Origin: Amblyornis subalaris
Lineage: Eukaryota; Chordata; Aves; Passeriformes; Ptilonorhynchidae
Length of the DNA: 64,000 nucleotides
Assembly (NCBI GenBank): GCA_018881555.1
Contig: JACAXG010000124.1
Coordinates: 558,001 to 622,000, forward strand
Direction of reading: 5' to 3'
Below are positions 51,751-64,000 of this stretch, in pieces. The notes under the pieces were generated by a model. The model was not told where the DNA came from. It worked only from the letters and a program-made list of their open reading frames with translations, and ran no database searches. A program made the position numbers and the translations under genes. Position 1 is the first letter of the stretch. Each line of letters opens with the position of its first letter.

Positions 51751-53485
51751 AGTAACAACAGTTCATTAAATCCCATCACTATCTTCGAGGAAGTTCTCTC
51801 AGAACATATGGGGGCAGTATCCGAACAGAATTACTACCCAACGTGTTCCTCCCTTCTTTAGACAGAGAGATATAAACCAGCGAACTATCTTCCAGTGCTT
51901 ACTTTTGCTTGATTGATTTACTTAAGCCCAGTATAGCATCATAAGCAAAGTTTAAACTCAAGGAGAAATTTTCAATTTCATTACAGATAATAAATGATTC
52001 TTCTTAAAACATAACCACTGGCCTGAACATAGGTTTTTATTTCCAAAACAGTCCTTTAATTCAGACTTTGTCCTTCCAAGACAGATTCCTAGGTGAATGA
52101 TGATTACAAATCCAATCAGTTAGGAGTCTGCTGTCAAAAGTTACAGGTGATTCTAAGTTATTTAGATTAGTATAGCTCTATGTTTTCTAGAACTCTAAAA
52201 CATTATGTACTTACTGCAGGTTAAAGTAGATTCAAAGACATCACATCCTACCCAAAATAGCTTTGCACAGACTGTGTAAAAGTGACTGGTTGTGACCAGT
52301 GATTATGAACTGCTCCAGGAACAGCCTTTTGTGCAGTGGTCACACATGGCAGCANGACCTCGTGGGCAGACCAAGGTGGCAGGACCACGGGGCTGTGTCC
52401 TTCAGGCCTGCCTTCTTTCCATATGAACTCCATGGGGGCACGAAAAACAGCAGCTTGGTGTTTTTTATCAATGACAGGTGAGGAAAAGAGGTCACTCTGA
52501 TAAGTATACTACACGCTACTGTGTAGCGCTACGTGCACATTTGTAGCAGTTGGGAACTTTGAAAAAAGACCAAAAAGGCAGCCAGCTGAATTGAAATCAC
52601 CACCATAAACTGCACACAGAAGAGAAGCCTTTGCTTGTTCTGGATCTCCTGCAGTATTTCAGGCTCATAATTTGTTTGCGCAACCCTGAGTGATTTAGGT
52701 GGACAAATGAGAAGTGTTAGTACTGAAGCACTGCAAAGAAACGGCACCTGGAGTTTCAGTGGGTTTTCTTTTTTGTTCATGCCACTGTTCACAAACCAGA
52801 TCACACTGAATAGTTAGTGAAGGTCATTTCCAGAATATTTCTCAGTTGCAAAGATTTTAAATAAGCGGAAGTATAGTTACAATAACCTGCTCCTGAATTT
52901 TTAGCAAAGTCTCTAAAAACACTGCTGCCTAGCATCCTGATGGAATCAGCTTTTATTCAGGGTCCCACAAGCTGCCCCTGGCGACTCTGACTCAAGCAGA
53001 CAGAGCTCTCACACTAGCCTAAGTAGATGAGACACACAGTTAATGATATGGCTGTGATCTACGGAGCTGAGGATGTGGATGAATGTTATTCCTTTGATCA
53101 GTTCTTCAGTAGTACTGTCAGCAACTGCCCTCACTCTACCCTTATGCACACACACACTGCTTCAAACACAGGCAGAAGTGGGGACAAAAGGTAATTTTAA
53201 TATTTCATTCATGTCTGTCTTTGGGGATTAATGCAGAAGCCTGAAAGGATTCAATGCTGACAGGGAGGGAGACTGGAGCTCGTGTAGCTGTGCCACTGCT
53301 ACAAAAAGCGGGTCATCCATTTGCCAGTGGTCAAAGATTTCATGAACATTGTCATTAAGCTTTAAGAAGGCAAAAAAAATTATGCCTGAAGACACAAATA
53401 TACAGCCAAAGGTATTCTGGGATCCTGGAAATGTTCTCCTAGATGCATCATTGCCATTTATTAAAGCTCTATAATTTGCTCTGTG

Positions 53486-54475
53486 TGTTGGTTTTGCAGA
53501 GCCTGGTTTTTGGTAGCAGAGGGGCCACAGAGGTGGCTTCTGTGAGAAGCTCCTAGAAGCTTCCATCATGTCCAGCAGAGCCAATCCCTGATGGCTCTAG
53601 TGATGGATGTGCTGCTGGCCAAGGCTGGGCCAATTACAGATGATGGTAATGGCCCTGTGATAACATATTTAAGAAGAAATCATAACAAAGTTTGCACTGT
53701 GCAGTTGTAATTTTCCAGCTGGAGAAGAGTAGGAGTGAGAATATGTGAGAGGAACAACAATGGAGGCACCAAGGTCAGTGCATAAGGAGAGTGAGGAGGT
53801 GCTCCAGGTGCCGGAGCCGAGATGTCCCTGCAGCCCATGGTGAGGGCCATGGTGAGGCAGCTGTGCCCCTGCAGCCCATGGGGATCCATGGGGGATGCAG
53901 AGATCCCCTTGCAGCCTGTGGGGGAGGTGCCCACGCCGGAGCGGGTGGGTACCAGGACACTCTGGTCTGGTGGGAGCCCCAGTGGAAAGAGAGGCCTTAC
54001 TTCCAGGCTGGAGCAGCCATCCTTGGAGGACTCCACCCCGCGGCAGAGTGACCCACGCTGCAGCAGTTTTGGGAGGACTGTCTGCCCGTGGGAGGGACCC
54101 CACAGTGCAGCAGGGGAATGACTCCTCTCCCTGAGGAGCAGAAGAAAACCTCAGGTGATGCATTGACCACAACCCCCACCNCGTCTCCCTGCGCCATCGG
54201 TGGGAAGCAGGGAGGGGTTGGGGGAAGAAAAGGGTGTCTTTAAGGGCTTATTTTACTTCTCATTCTCCTACTCTGATCTTGTTAGTAATAAATTCACCTT
54301 ATATCATTAAGCGGAGCCTGTTTTGCCCTTGAAGTTTTTTTTTCTCCCGGTCCTTATCTCAACTCATTAACCCTTGTTAAATTTTTCTCTCCTGTGTCCA
54401 GTTGCAGAGCAGAAGAGAGTGAGTGAGTGAGCTGTTCGTGGGTGCCTGGCATTTGGCCAGTGTCAAACCATGACA
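53486..54475 (+). mobile_element. Solo LTR with perfect 5-bp target duplication (avian ERVL-type)
   Basis: It begins TGTTGGTTTTGCAGAGCC and ends GTCAAACCATGACA, with identical flanks CTGTG at 53481-53485 and 54476-54480. Length is 990 bases. A TATA-like CATATTTAAG lies near 53664-53673 and AATAAA at 54287-54292. The middle is GC-rich with internal repeats around CCTGCAGCCCATGG (near 53828 and 53869), which makes it longer than the related copy at 41202. Overlapping open frames on both strands (53669-54172 is the longest) come from this GC-rich repeat and are not genes. No gag, pol or env remnants flank it, so it is a recombined solo LTR, antisense to GALNTL6. Confidence 0.9.
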
Positions 54476-55702
54476 CTGTGTTACCCTATTGTGGAGGGTA
54501 ATGGGGAGGCAGGCACTTTACCACAACAAAATTAGATTTCTCCTAGTCTGCACCAGAGACAAGAATATTTTCTTGTAAAAACTGTGAAGCGGTGAAAGCA
54601 GTGTTTGAAATATAGAACTGAAAGAAAAAACAGTGGGAAGTACTTCTCAACGGAGGATGAAGGAGCTGAAAACTGATGAGGCCGAGCATTTGATTGTCCC
54701 ATGATAGCATCTGCTTTTAATTTGATGTTGTAAAGATGGACAGGCTGTGGAAAACCAGAGAAATGAACCTTCCTGGTTTATTATCAATTGCAGTGAAATT
54801 GAGCTCTGTATGTGAACTCTGCACCTGACTTTGAAGGCAAATAAGGATAATGAATTTGCCATAGAGTTCTGCTAATTTATACAGGCCATAGTGGAAACTG
54901 CTGAGCAAACCATACTGGTCTAAGAGTTGGAAATGAGAATCCCTACGTAGTATAAGTGCTCACACACAGAAAAGTACAAAAGTACCTCCACCAGTGAGAC
55001 AGCCAACCTCCTTCACCCTAGGAGTTGCACACTACAATTTTCTTCTACCTGGAAAGTACAGGATACATTTCTGAGAACAGCAAGCAGAAGGGAACCTTTG
55101 GGAGTAATTCAAAAGCAGGATAAAGGGAGATGGAAGTAATCCTGCTTCATATGGGATCAGGCTGGACTGGGTACATAGTGGGCTTTTAGGTGACTCACCA
55201 ACAGAGACTGCAGCTGCCTTGCAGACTTTTTACCTCCTGGATCCGGAAGCTCACACAGCCCAGATACTCTTTGCCAGCACTGACCGACTGCCTGCCACAT
55301 AGCAGCACATGGATCAAGAGGGGTCACCCTAACCTACAGGTATGTATAACAAAAATACTGCAAGAAAAAACTGAGAACTGAAAACAATAACATATAAGCA
55401 ATGTAATTGCATTAACTCAAATCCCAAGACTCCTATCTAAACTTGCTTCCAGGAAAAAATATTCTTTTGCATTTATCTAGTCTAATGCTATATGAATAAA
55501 ATAAGTGCTATGGTCATTTTAAGAAACATCTCAAGATTTGGAGAAATTTGGGGCAATCAAAAATGCCTGAATCATTTACAAAAATTTGCTAGAGTCCTAT
55601 TACTTCAGAATTACATTAGAAAGCACAAAAAAAAAGTGAATCAAATACTGAACTGGCAGGAATGTAAGCTGAACAGTAATAAGGACTCTTGTAACTGGTG
55701 AG

Positions 55703-55820
55703 AAGATCACAGAATCTTCTGGGTTGGAAGGAACCCCCAAGTAGATGGCCTGTATGGGGATCAAATCCACAACCTTGGCATTATTAGTACCATGTTCTAA
55801 CCAACTGGGCTAATCTGACC
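55703..55820 (-). mobile_element. tRNA-Ile-derived SINE with CR1-like tail (TguSINE1-like)
   Basis: On the minus strand the head reads TTAGCCCAGTTGGTTAGAAC (pol III box A), then an anticodon loop CTAATAA (AAT, Ile). GGATTTGATCC follows (diverged box B), then CCCATACAGGCC. After a short link comes GGTTCCTTCCAACCCAGAAG and ATTCTGTGATCTT, a CR1-type 3' end. The composite tRNA-Ile/CR1 structure matches the SINE family described from the zebra finch genome. At about 118 bases it is compact but close to complete. It is not a functional tRNA: the acceptor stem and box B are decayed. Confidence 0.82.
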
Positions 55821-58800
55821 TAGAAAGGCTTTATTGTTAAGATGTTACAAAAAACCCCACCCCCAAACCCACCAAAAACCAACGTGAAAAAACACAAGAG
55901 AAAAAGCAAATCCGTAACCACAAATAATGAGAATAATCTTTGTCAGAAACGGCAGCTACTGACCCCACTGAAACTGTCACTTCACTTGATCTCCTCCATC
56001 ATGGCCACATTCACCACCACAAACAAATGGGCTCAGTATTGTCCAGATAGGTACTGACAGATAGTCTCATTAAGCAGATGGTATTCATAGGAGGAATTGC
56101 TAATTCTGTTTCATTTTCCAGACTACACAAAGAGTGCTCCATGCTTCTGATTCAACACGTTTCTTAGCTTCTCTGAGAAATACTTCAAATGCAGATTCAG
56201 AGGTGACTGTCAGTCAATGCCTTAAGGCACTCTAAGTCTGCCTTAAGGCCCTGAGTCCACACCGAGACGTTTCCAGTTTTCCTGCTTCTCAGCCTCAAAT
56301 GTGGAGGCTGTCCTTGGGAGTGTGAACCGAATCTCAGTAAGAGGCTGAGGTGCTGCTGTTAACCCCACTTTGGTGTCAGCACATAGACGGACTTCAGGCC
56401 TCAAATCACCTGTTTCCCCCAAGGAGTCAACTGCTCCATCTGCCCCAAAACATCACCGTGGGACATTAGTTTAGCCCTGTGGATACTTACATCATCTCTG
56501 TTTGTGCTGCAGTAATCTGCCCCTAACCTTTGAGATCATCATCTGTTATTTGGTGGCCAGGGTCAGCACGGATTACGCTGACTGAATAAAATTTGTACAC
56601 CTCTGAAGGTCAGAAATCCTCTGATGATGTGTGCCTGTACTGTCACTATAATCTTCTTTCTTTTTGATCTCTTGATCTGAGTCCCCTGAATATTTGGCTT
56701 TGACCCTGTCCTAGCTCGTTCCCTGACTCCCCACCTAGGAAACATTGTCAGCTTCCCTGAAAAGGGCGAACTCCCAGGCGATGCTTCTCTCTGTGGCTGG
56801 TGTGAGCTCGGGAGCATGGATCTCACCAGCAGGTTTCCCTCCTGCCACTTACTTTTGTAAATAATAATAATCCCTCACTACCAGCTAAACAGAAATGAGA
56901 ACTATGATGCCATAAAGACCAAGATAATGAATCTGAATATTTTGCCAGAGAATACATTTTCAAACCACTCATCTCCAGCTAGCAGAAAAGAGGAGAGCTC
57001 ATAGAAAGTGTAAAGAACAGTAATTAGGTCAGTATGACATTTGTTGTCCTATGTTTGTGCAAATATTTTCCTAAAAACTTATACAACAACACAGAACCAA
57101 ACTTAATACACACAGTAAATTGTTGGCTGTCATCACCAGCAACAAGACAGAAAAGTTATGGTGTAAAGCAGCTGCTGTAGCATTCAGCCATATTCTGCTG
57201 GCAAGGAAATAAAACTAATGAAAGATTTAAAGGACGAATGCTATGCACGAGCCTTCTTAGACATGCAATTAAACACAAATTGCAAAACACAAATAAGTAC
57301 ATTATAAAACATAGAATTGCAGGTCAAAGATTGAAATTATTAGCATTGACAGAATTCCTTTTAAAGCTTTCATTCTGAAGCTATACACACGATGCTATTC
57401 TTCTGAATGCTATGCTTATAAATAAAGATAAAATGAAACAGAACACTAAAAATATTTTCTCCAGATAATGATACTTTAAAATTACAGCTTCCACTGTAAT
57501 TACATAAGATGTTATTCCATTAACAATTAATATTAGGAGCAAGTGGGAAAGCAAACAAGCCAAAGGGAAAAAAATGTGCTTTCAAGAATTGCTAAAATAA
57601 CTCCATTCATAACTGAACTTGTTTTTTAGTGATGAGCCTTAATCTCTCCATAGAGGAAGAAAAGCAATATGGTCACAACTAAACTGTGTTTTGGGCTTAG
57701 CTGAAGTGGATTCCTGACAACATCTTTCAATCACTTGCAGGTGCAACTCTTCCTGGAGGCCAAAACCTGCTCTACCCGGAAGGTATGATTTCTTGACAAA
57801 GAATAATAGCAAGAAAGAAAGACTAAGTACATTTTCTTAGAAGAAGAATGAGCTTCAAAGAGGTCAGCATTTTGTCTTCATTGCTTCTCTTTCCAGAGCA
57901 GGGAGAACAGCTTCAAGCAAATCTGACACAGCATGCTCTGCATTAGTGTTTTTTTTCCTCCATTCATCACCCTGTCTGTACCAATACCCTTTAGATACCT
58001 TCCCATTAATCTGGGAGTGGTTCATACACCTGTGTTTTTCAAGGAGAAAACTCAGCATACTCCAACTCCCCATGCAGAAGCAACACACAAAACAACTTTC
58101 CTCTTCCTGCATCACAGGGGAGGGATTCACCTTGAGGCTTGATTTCACTTCCTGGGGGATTTATTAAGTCAGAGAGCAATGGATGCAAGAGATGCACCAC
58201 CTGTTTGGGGCTTTTAAAGTTTTTAAAGACACACTCTGTCTGCTGTAGGACACAGACTCTCATTACAGACAGGTGCCATCTGAAGTGATGACTAAGAAGA
58301 AAATTAAGAAACAGTGAAAAAAGTCTTCCTGTTTTCATTTCAGTAAATTGAACAACTCTGAAATTACACAGTAGATGCAAGCAAAAGATCCATGTATGCA
58401 TTCCTGATAGTTCTTCAAGATCATCACATTACTTGCTGTGCACTAATAATAAAGATGGATGCCAGGCAAAACTCCAAATGAATAATGTCATTCTCCACAA
58501 ACTCCTATTGCCATGAGCAATCGTGTCCACATGATGAACACTGTGCAACCGAGCCAATATTCCTTCACATCTCTGTGGAATAATGAAGTTCACTCCACTG
58601 TCAAGACACATTCAGAACACGTGTGTATGTATTTCATTATCAAGACAAAAGCCAACAGCCAAGTATGCAGCAAGAAATATGCATCATATTCTTGACAAAT
58701 ACTGTATGTAATAAAAAGCTCCTGTTTCAGAGAAAGGAATATAACCAAGAACATTTTTTTCCTTGCATGAAAGATTTTGAGTTCAGGTTTCCAGCTACAG

Positions 58801-60950
58801 ATATATTGATGAAGCACAGCTAATTTGTACTCTAGGTGGAGACTAATGTAAGATCTTTTAAATATATTTTCTAATAAAAAGTCAGCATACGATCTATTGT
58901 AATAAGTATTAAAACACAGACATAATCCATTTTCAGGAGGTGCATGGCTTGTCTGCTGATGTAAATAATCCTTTGAAATATGAATTCTTGCAAAAAAAAT
59001 GTTTGTTTAGAAACTAATACATGAGGAAGGCTTTTCTCAATCACTAAACCACTCTAGCTGGGCCTCTATACTGACTATAATACTGAATAAAATGTTTTCA
59101 GGGCTACTACGCAGGAAGCTGCATTTAAAAAATCTTTTGAAATATGATTTCACATATGCCCCAAACATTAACTTTGCATTTATTGTTTGCATTTTTCTTT
59201 GAATTGCTTTAAAACNTTATAAATCTTAAAATAAAACCTTTTCAAATTAAACATTCCCTGTTATTGTAAGCCTTGCAAACTGACTTTATCACGAAAGGTT
59301 TAATTATTACGTTTTGTTTCCCTCTTAGGAAAGAAACATAAATGAAGTACATCAGTCAATTAAGAACACTCCTCCCTACATCTCAGTTACTAAATTAAGT
59401 CCCTTGACTGAGCTGAAGAGTTCAACAAATCACTAAGCCATGTTCTTTGTCTGTGGAAAAGCAATTTTCACAGCAAAAAAATTAGTTGTGCACAAGTAAA
59501 CCACCACTACTACTGAATTTTNATACAATCCTCCATAAAATATTAAGGGCTGATGAACTTCAGCNAAGATTTTCTCCTTGACCATGTCACAGACTGCCTT
59601 TGCCTGATGCAAACTTCAGTAAATAAACAAAGCAGGGACAATGCTACAACTGTGAAAACGTGCCCCAGTCTCCATGGGAACAACTCAACACTATCCCCTT
59701 TTTAATGACTTTTTCCATATTAGAAGACAGATACGTTTTCCCCTCTTAGTCCTCTCTGTTCTGAAGTTCATCTGAAGTCTCCAAACAACTATTCCATGGT
59801 TCCCCGACATGCTGGTCAAATCTGGACACAGCAATGCACCCGTGACAAATATGCAGACTGGAATATTTACCTGCAACTTTTATGGATGTTAACACATCCA
59901 TAAAACTGAGCTTTATTTAACAATATAACACCCTCATCCNTTCCCATCACAGTGCTGACTAACTAGCTATTTGCATCTATGCTTTAAACTTCTCCTCAGC
60001 TGTGACACTGTTTGCTTTTCAGTGCTGAATTTCATGTTATTTTCTTCTAATTATTTCTTCAACTTGCCAGGGCCAACCAAAACTGCATTTTGACCATCTT
60101 CTCAAAGACTTGTAAGCCCCTGCCAATGCCAGCTTACTTGGTTTTTAAATATTTATTGTTCAGATAATTAATGAAGACACTGAAAGAACTAGGATGTGGG
60201 GTTCTGTAGAGACACTTGCCTTGGGGACTTGCATCAATATTTGAGACAATCTCACAGCTACCGTTTGATGGCAACTTCTTCTTAACCTGTCATGTGGTCA
60301 TCTGGTGAAAAATAAAGATGATAAAGGTGTATCCACACTGTACCAAACTTAGGAGAAAGCAATACTGGCAACACCAAAAGCTTTGGAAGGGAGATCACAA
60401 TCACTGCCTCCCCATTCTTTCAAATAGCCAAGTTCCTAATATGGCTTAACATATCTAACGTCTTTCTGCTACCAAAGGGAGAGAACTCCCTGCTCACTCC
60501 TCTAATCCTCCCTGCTATAGCCTCCAGGTGTGTGGTCTTATCCCTGTGGAACAACAGCTTTATCCTCCTCAGACTGCTGAATTCACTCAAATGCTAGAAA
60601 ACTAGATATATTTTTCCTGAGTGTGGTGAGGTTTTTTGAGTTTACGTGGCTCCTGGAGGTGGGTATTGTAAAGCACAGGAGGAAGCACCAAGTCACCATT
60701 GTGACAGACTGTCCCACAGCAGGAGCATCCTCTCCATGACCTGGCGGCAGGGAATTCATTTTATCCCTGTGTTTCATGGCACCACGTTCCCTGTCGAAGA
60801 AGGATATTAAAGTTCTATGACAGGTTCAGTTCCTGACAAGCCCATATTAATATTTTTATTATATTTTAGATAACTTAAAGTGTATTATTTAGTATTTTTT
60901 ACAAATTTTTGATTCATGGTCAAAGAGAGCCTTACTCACTTCTTTATGAT

Positions 60951-61030
60951 TACAGAATCATCAAGGTTGGAAGAGCCCTTCAAGATCATCTAGTCCAACT
61001 GTCAACCCAGTGCCTCCATAACCACCCCTG
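60951..61030 (-). mobile_element. CR1 3' fragment
   Basis: TTACAGAATCATCAAGGTTG is followed by GAAGAGCCCTTCAAGATCAT and CTAGTCCAAC, then an accumulation of CR1 3'-end words ending at CCATAACCACCCCTG. About 80 bases, reversed CR1 terminus, same sense as the host gene. Confidence 0.85.
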
Positions 61031-64000
61031 AATTAGGTGGTTAAAACACAGAGTAAGTATTCTATAATATCTACCATTACCCTTTTCTTTTCCCTTCTTC
61101 CCTCATCCAGAGTCAGTCAATAAACCTGTCTCTTGCCTGTCACAAAATTTCATAGCAAGTATACATAATCTTGCATACCACAGAAATCCTCCTCCTCACT
61201 CTAAATCAGATTTACAAACCACTGGGGTAATTCCTGCATCTGCTTTACCTGGTAGAGCACTCCTGAGAGCATTCTGAATTTTAGGCTGCTTCTGAGACCC
61301 AGAAGAATATGCCCACCTTTCCCAGTTCTGCTGTACCCAGTAGTATCAATTGCACCTGCAATGATACCCCAGATCTGCAGGTTTCTGGGTGCTTGAATTT
61401 AGAGTCGCACAATCACTCCAGTTTCCAAAGAATCTGGAGAAGCTACAGACAGCACAACCTTCGTATTAAACAACTTTTCCCTGGCTCACCTCCTCTGCTT
61501 GTTGTTGTTATTACCGGAGTGTTTGACCCTACCTTCAGGGCAGGAAAGTGTGTCTGCAAGGTGCACTCAGACTGATGACACTCAGTATTTTGCTTGGAGA
61601 ACACCAGCTGGAGTGTCCCTGGAGCCAACTCTGACATCACTCCTGCAGGTAAGTAATATGGATGGATGGCTAATTTGGTTTTAAGCCTGTCCTCCAGGAT
61701 GTTTTACTCAGGAATCAAGCTTACTTCTGACAATGATAAAACATAATAACTCTAACAAAACATTTGACTTTATGCCAGCATTTCTGAATCTTCTCATTTA
61801 TTTTCTCAATAACACCGACATTTACATTCAGAAATCTCAAATTCAAAACACTTTCCTTGATGAAATCAATTTCTTTCTTAGGCTTATAAAATATTTGCAT
61901 GCACTTTTCTCTGAGCATCTTTGAGACTCAAAATTATTTCATTAATAATATTTTGAAATTTATCTTCATGGATCAAAAGTTCCATATTTGAGCTGTATTT
62001 GTTGTGACCAGTCAACTGAGTTACCCAGTATGACACTGCTCTTTCTCCTTGCTTCAGTGTAAATATCTTGCTGCCTATTTGCTTTCCAATAAGGCCTGTA
62101 CACAGAAGGCTGAAATATATTTTCCACATGTTTTTAAGACAGTTAAACTCTGTATCCATCAGCTGAAGACCAAGTGAAAGGGATTCTAGTTGACATTAAA
62201 TATTGGTGAAATTTATTTTTTGTTATTTCCTTATATTTATACACATCACAACTATATGTCCAAAAATATTTTAGGAAATGCTTCATTATTTTTTTATTAT
62301 TTCTGCCAAAGAGCTGATTAACTAGTTATTTTAAATTAATTAAATTATAAAGAAAGCTAGCAGCTGGAGAAAATGGGGGAAGAAGGCCTAAGATATGGTA
62401 GCAAAATCTGGCCTCAGCAGTGTCCTCTGTGGACACTTCTGTTTGACTTTATCACTCTAGTGCTATTTCTTTCCTCATGACCCTAGGTATAATAAGGGTT
62501 CAAAATATCAAAACTACCCAAATCCAGAACGTCTAATTCTTTTGTCAAGACAGGGAGAAGATATTTGTGATAATGACACTGAATTTGTTCTGTTCCTAGT
62601 TTCTCTATATGGCTCTCCAGTAAATCACTCGTTCTGTGCTTCACCTATTAAATTCAACATTAATATCTTTCTACTTCAGTATGATGCTCTCATAACACAT
62701 TCACTCAAACTTGTGATGCAAATAAAAGCTTTTAAGAAAGATCTTCTTTAAAAGCTCCTAGTGAAAGGTCAAAGAAACAAGAAGTTATTTCCTTTAATTA
62801 AGTGTACACAGAATTAACAAAATAATTTCCTCACTTAATTTCTTAAAATTTTGTTTCAATCCCAAGAGGGTGGACACAGTTTTTTAGAGACTTTCAAGGG
62901 TTCATTTTAGCCAGCAGCAATCTCACACAAACATCTGTCTTGCAAAGGAAAAACCAAAGTGGGTTCACTTGGCACTGACCAGGGACCAGGAGGAAAGCCT
63001 ATTTCTTCCACATACATCAGTCANGGCATAAACAGAGGTTATGCATTCTGCACACCTCATAGTAAGTTTTGCCATAGATTAGAGATTAATGATCATTGCC
63101 AAGGAAGACAGTGCTCTTCAAACTAAACCAGCCTATTTTTATTGAAAGGAAACCAACTGGGAATACTTGGAGTTACCATATGAAAAACATTAAAGCACCT
63201 AGACACCTAATCAAAATCTTACCAAGCTCCCAATCCTGAAAAATTATTCCTTTTTTAGCAAAACACAGCTCCAACAATAAAAGCAGTAGATCAAACACTA
63301 GCCAGATATTATTATCTTGGTAAGAACTAATTTAATTTCAATTTCCAAAAGCTGTAAGGCATGGAAAAAGAACAGCCNAAGTACTTAACACATGGAGAAA
63401 GGGACTGTCCTTCTGTTTCTCTTTAAAGTGAGATAGATGTAGGACAGGTCATATTTCAACATTAGTTTGTGTCTGTCTGTTTTTACATGTCTTGAAAGGT
63501 TTAACTTTTGCCCTGTTTTATACCATAGGAGTTTTCATATTATCTTGGCTGAGACTAGGATGTCTCTTCCAGAGTTTCTCAGCCCTGTCTTGCAGGTTCC
63601 TGTGAACTATAGCTGGTATTCTAAACTGCTATTCAAGTACTCACAAAGCAATGAATATATAATTGGGACATTTCTTTTTTCCTGTTTTTACCCATTGCTT
63701 AGCTAATTATGCTCCAGAGACACTCTCTGGCTAAGCAGCAGCAATGCTGAATAATTCAGAAATAAGGAGTATCAATGTGCAGAAAGGAAAGCTGTCATGA
63801 AAATCCCCATGGTTCTGTTTTAGCTAACAAATCTGACAGCATGTCAGTGACCAGCCCTGCCTCTGGCACTGTGATGAGCCTCTACTGCTCCAGCTATTGT
63901 TCTCATCTACAGATTTTCTGTGTCCCAACAAGAGAATCTCCAAAACAGTGCATTCTTCAGACTGAAATACCTCACTTTGAAAAATGGATTAAGGACACCT

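Larger units (their letters stand above)
44661..64000 (-). other. GALNTL6 upstream intron, at least 19.3 kb, open at right edge
   Basis: Starts at the acceptor of the WGGEQ exon. No upstream exon was recognised on the minus strand up to the window edge. Contents listed separately: a solo LTR (53486-54475), a tRNA-Ile SINE (55703-55820), a CR1 tail (60951-61030) and a possible CR1-type ATTCTATG repeat (51734-51750). An A/C-rich tract lies at about 44899-44950. Otherwise AT-rich unique sequence. Confidence 0.7.

Noticed and set aside
53669..54172. 167-codon minus-strand open frame and its plus-strand partners
   Set aside because: It lies entirely inside the GC-rich part of a solo LTR, with repeats of the same DNA in several frames and no retroviral protein similarity.
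55740..55820. A tRNA-Ile gene
   Set aside because: The acceptor stem does not pair, box B is changed, and the unit is fused to a CR1 3' end, so it is a SINE head rather than a tRNA gene.
1..64000. CRISPR arrays, operons, phage, or bacterial mobile elements
   Set aside because: No regularly spaced repeats with unique spacers and no dense coding. The spliced exons and avian retroelements show this is a vertebrate intron-rich locus.

Overview
The window is vertebrate nuclear DNA, almost certainly from a bird and most likely a passerine. It is AT-rich and nearly all non-coding. It carries chicken-repeat-1 (CR1) LINE fragments, avian ERVL-type long terminal repeats with 5-bp target duplications, and one tRNA-Ile-headed SINE with a CR1-like tail, a structure known from songbirds (TguSINE1-like). 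It contains no bacterial, plasmid or phage features.

Only one gene can be supported. It is the 3' half of a polypeptide N-acetylgalactosaminyltransferase on the minus strand, best matched to GALNTL6 (GT27 family, GALNT10-like clade). Six exons read right to left at 44660-44543, 37770-37663, 23831-23610, 16584-16468, 10448-10299 and 4404-4237. Together they make 883 coding bases, or 293 residues ending at a stop. They encode the end of the catalytic domain (the WGGEQ segment and the VGH metal-ligand segment), the linker, and the complete C-terminal ricin-type lectin domain. Every junction has GT/AG borders and the reading frame closes across all six exons. Five introns of 5.9-13.8 kb separate them, and at least 19.3 kb of the next upstream intron runs off the right edge. 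The first 4.2 kb is 3' UTR and downstream sequence.

The introns hold the other features. These are four solo-LTR-like elements (28318-28715 on minus; 35461-36334, 41202-41992 and 53486-54475 on plus), CR1 pieces at 27.5, 31.2-32.4, 38.0 and 60.95 kb, and a tRNA-Ile SINE at 55.7 kb. In the intron between the fourth and fifth visible exons there is an isolated GC/CpG-rich patch at 14.53-14.97 kb, with a CCGCA pentamer array, a CTCF-like motif and a nearby TATAAA. Small tandem duplications and simple repeats are scattered throughout. About a hundred isolated single n bases suggest unresolved or polymorphic consensus positions.

I found no convincing undescribed biological system. The observations most worth checking are the intronic CpG/pentamer/CTCF patch, the strand and poly(A) arrangement of LTRs relative to the host gene, and the weakly defined in-frame lectin exon.
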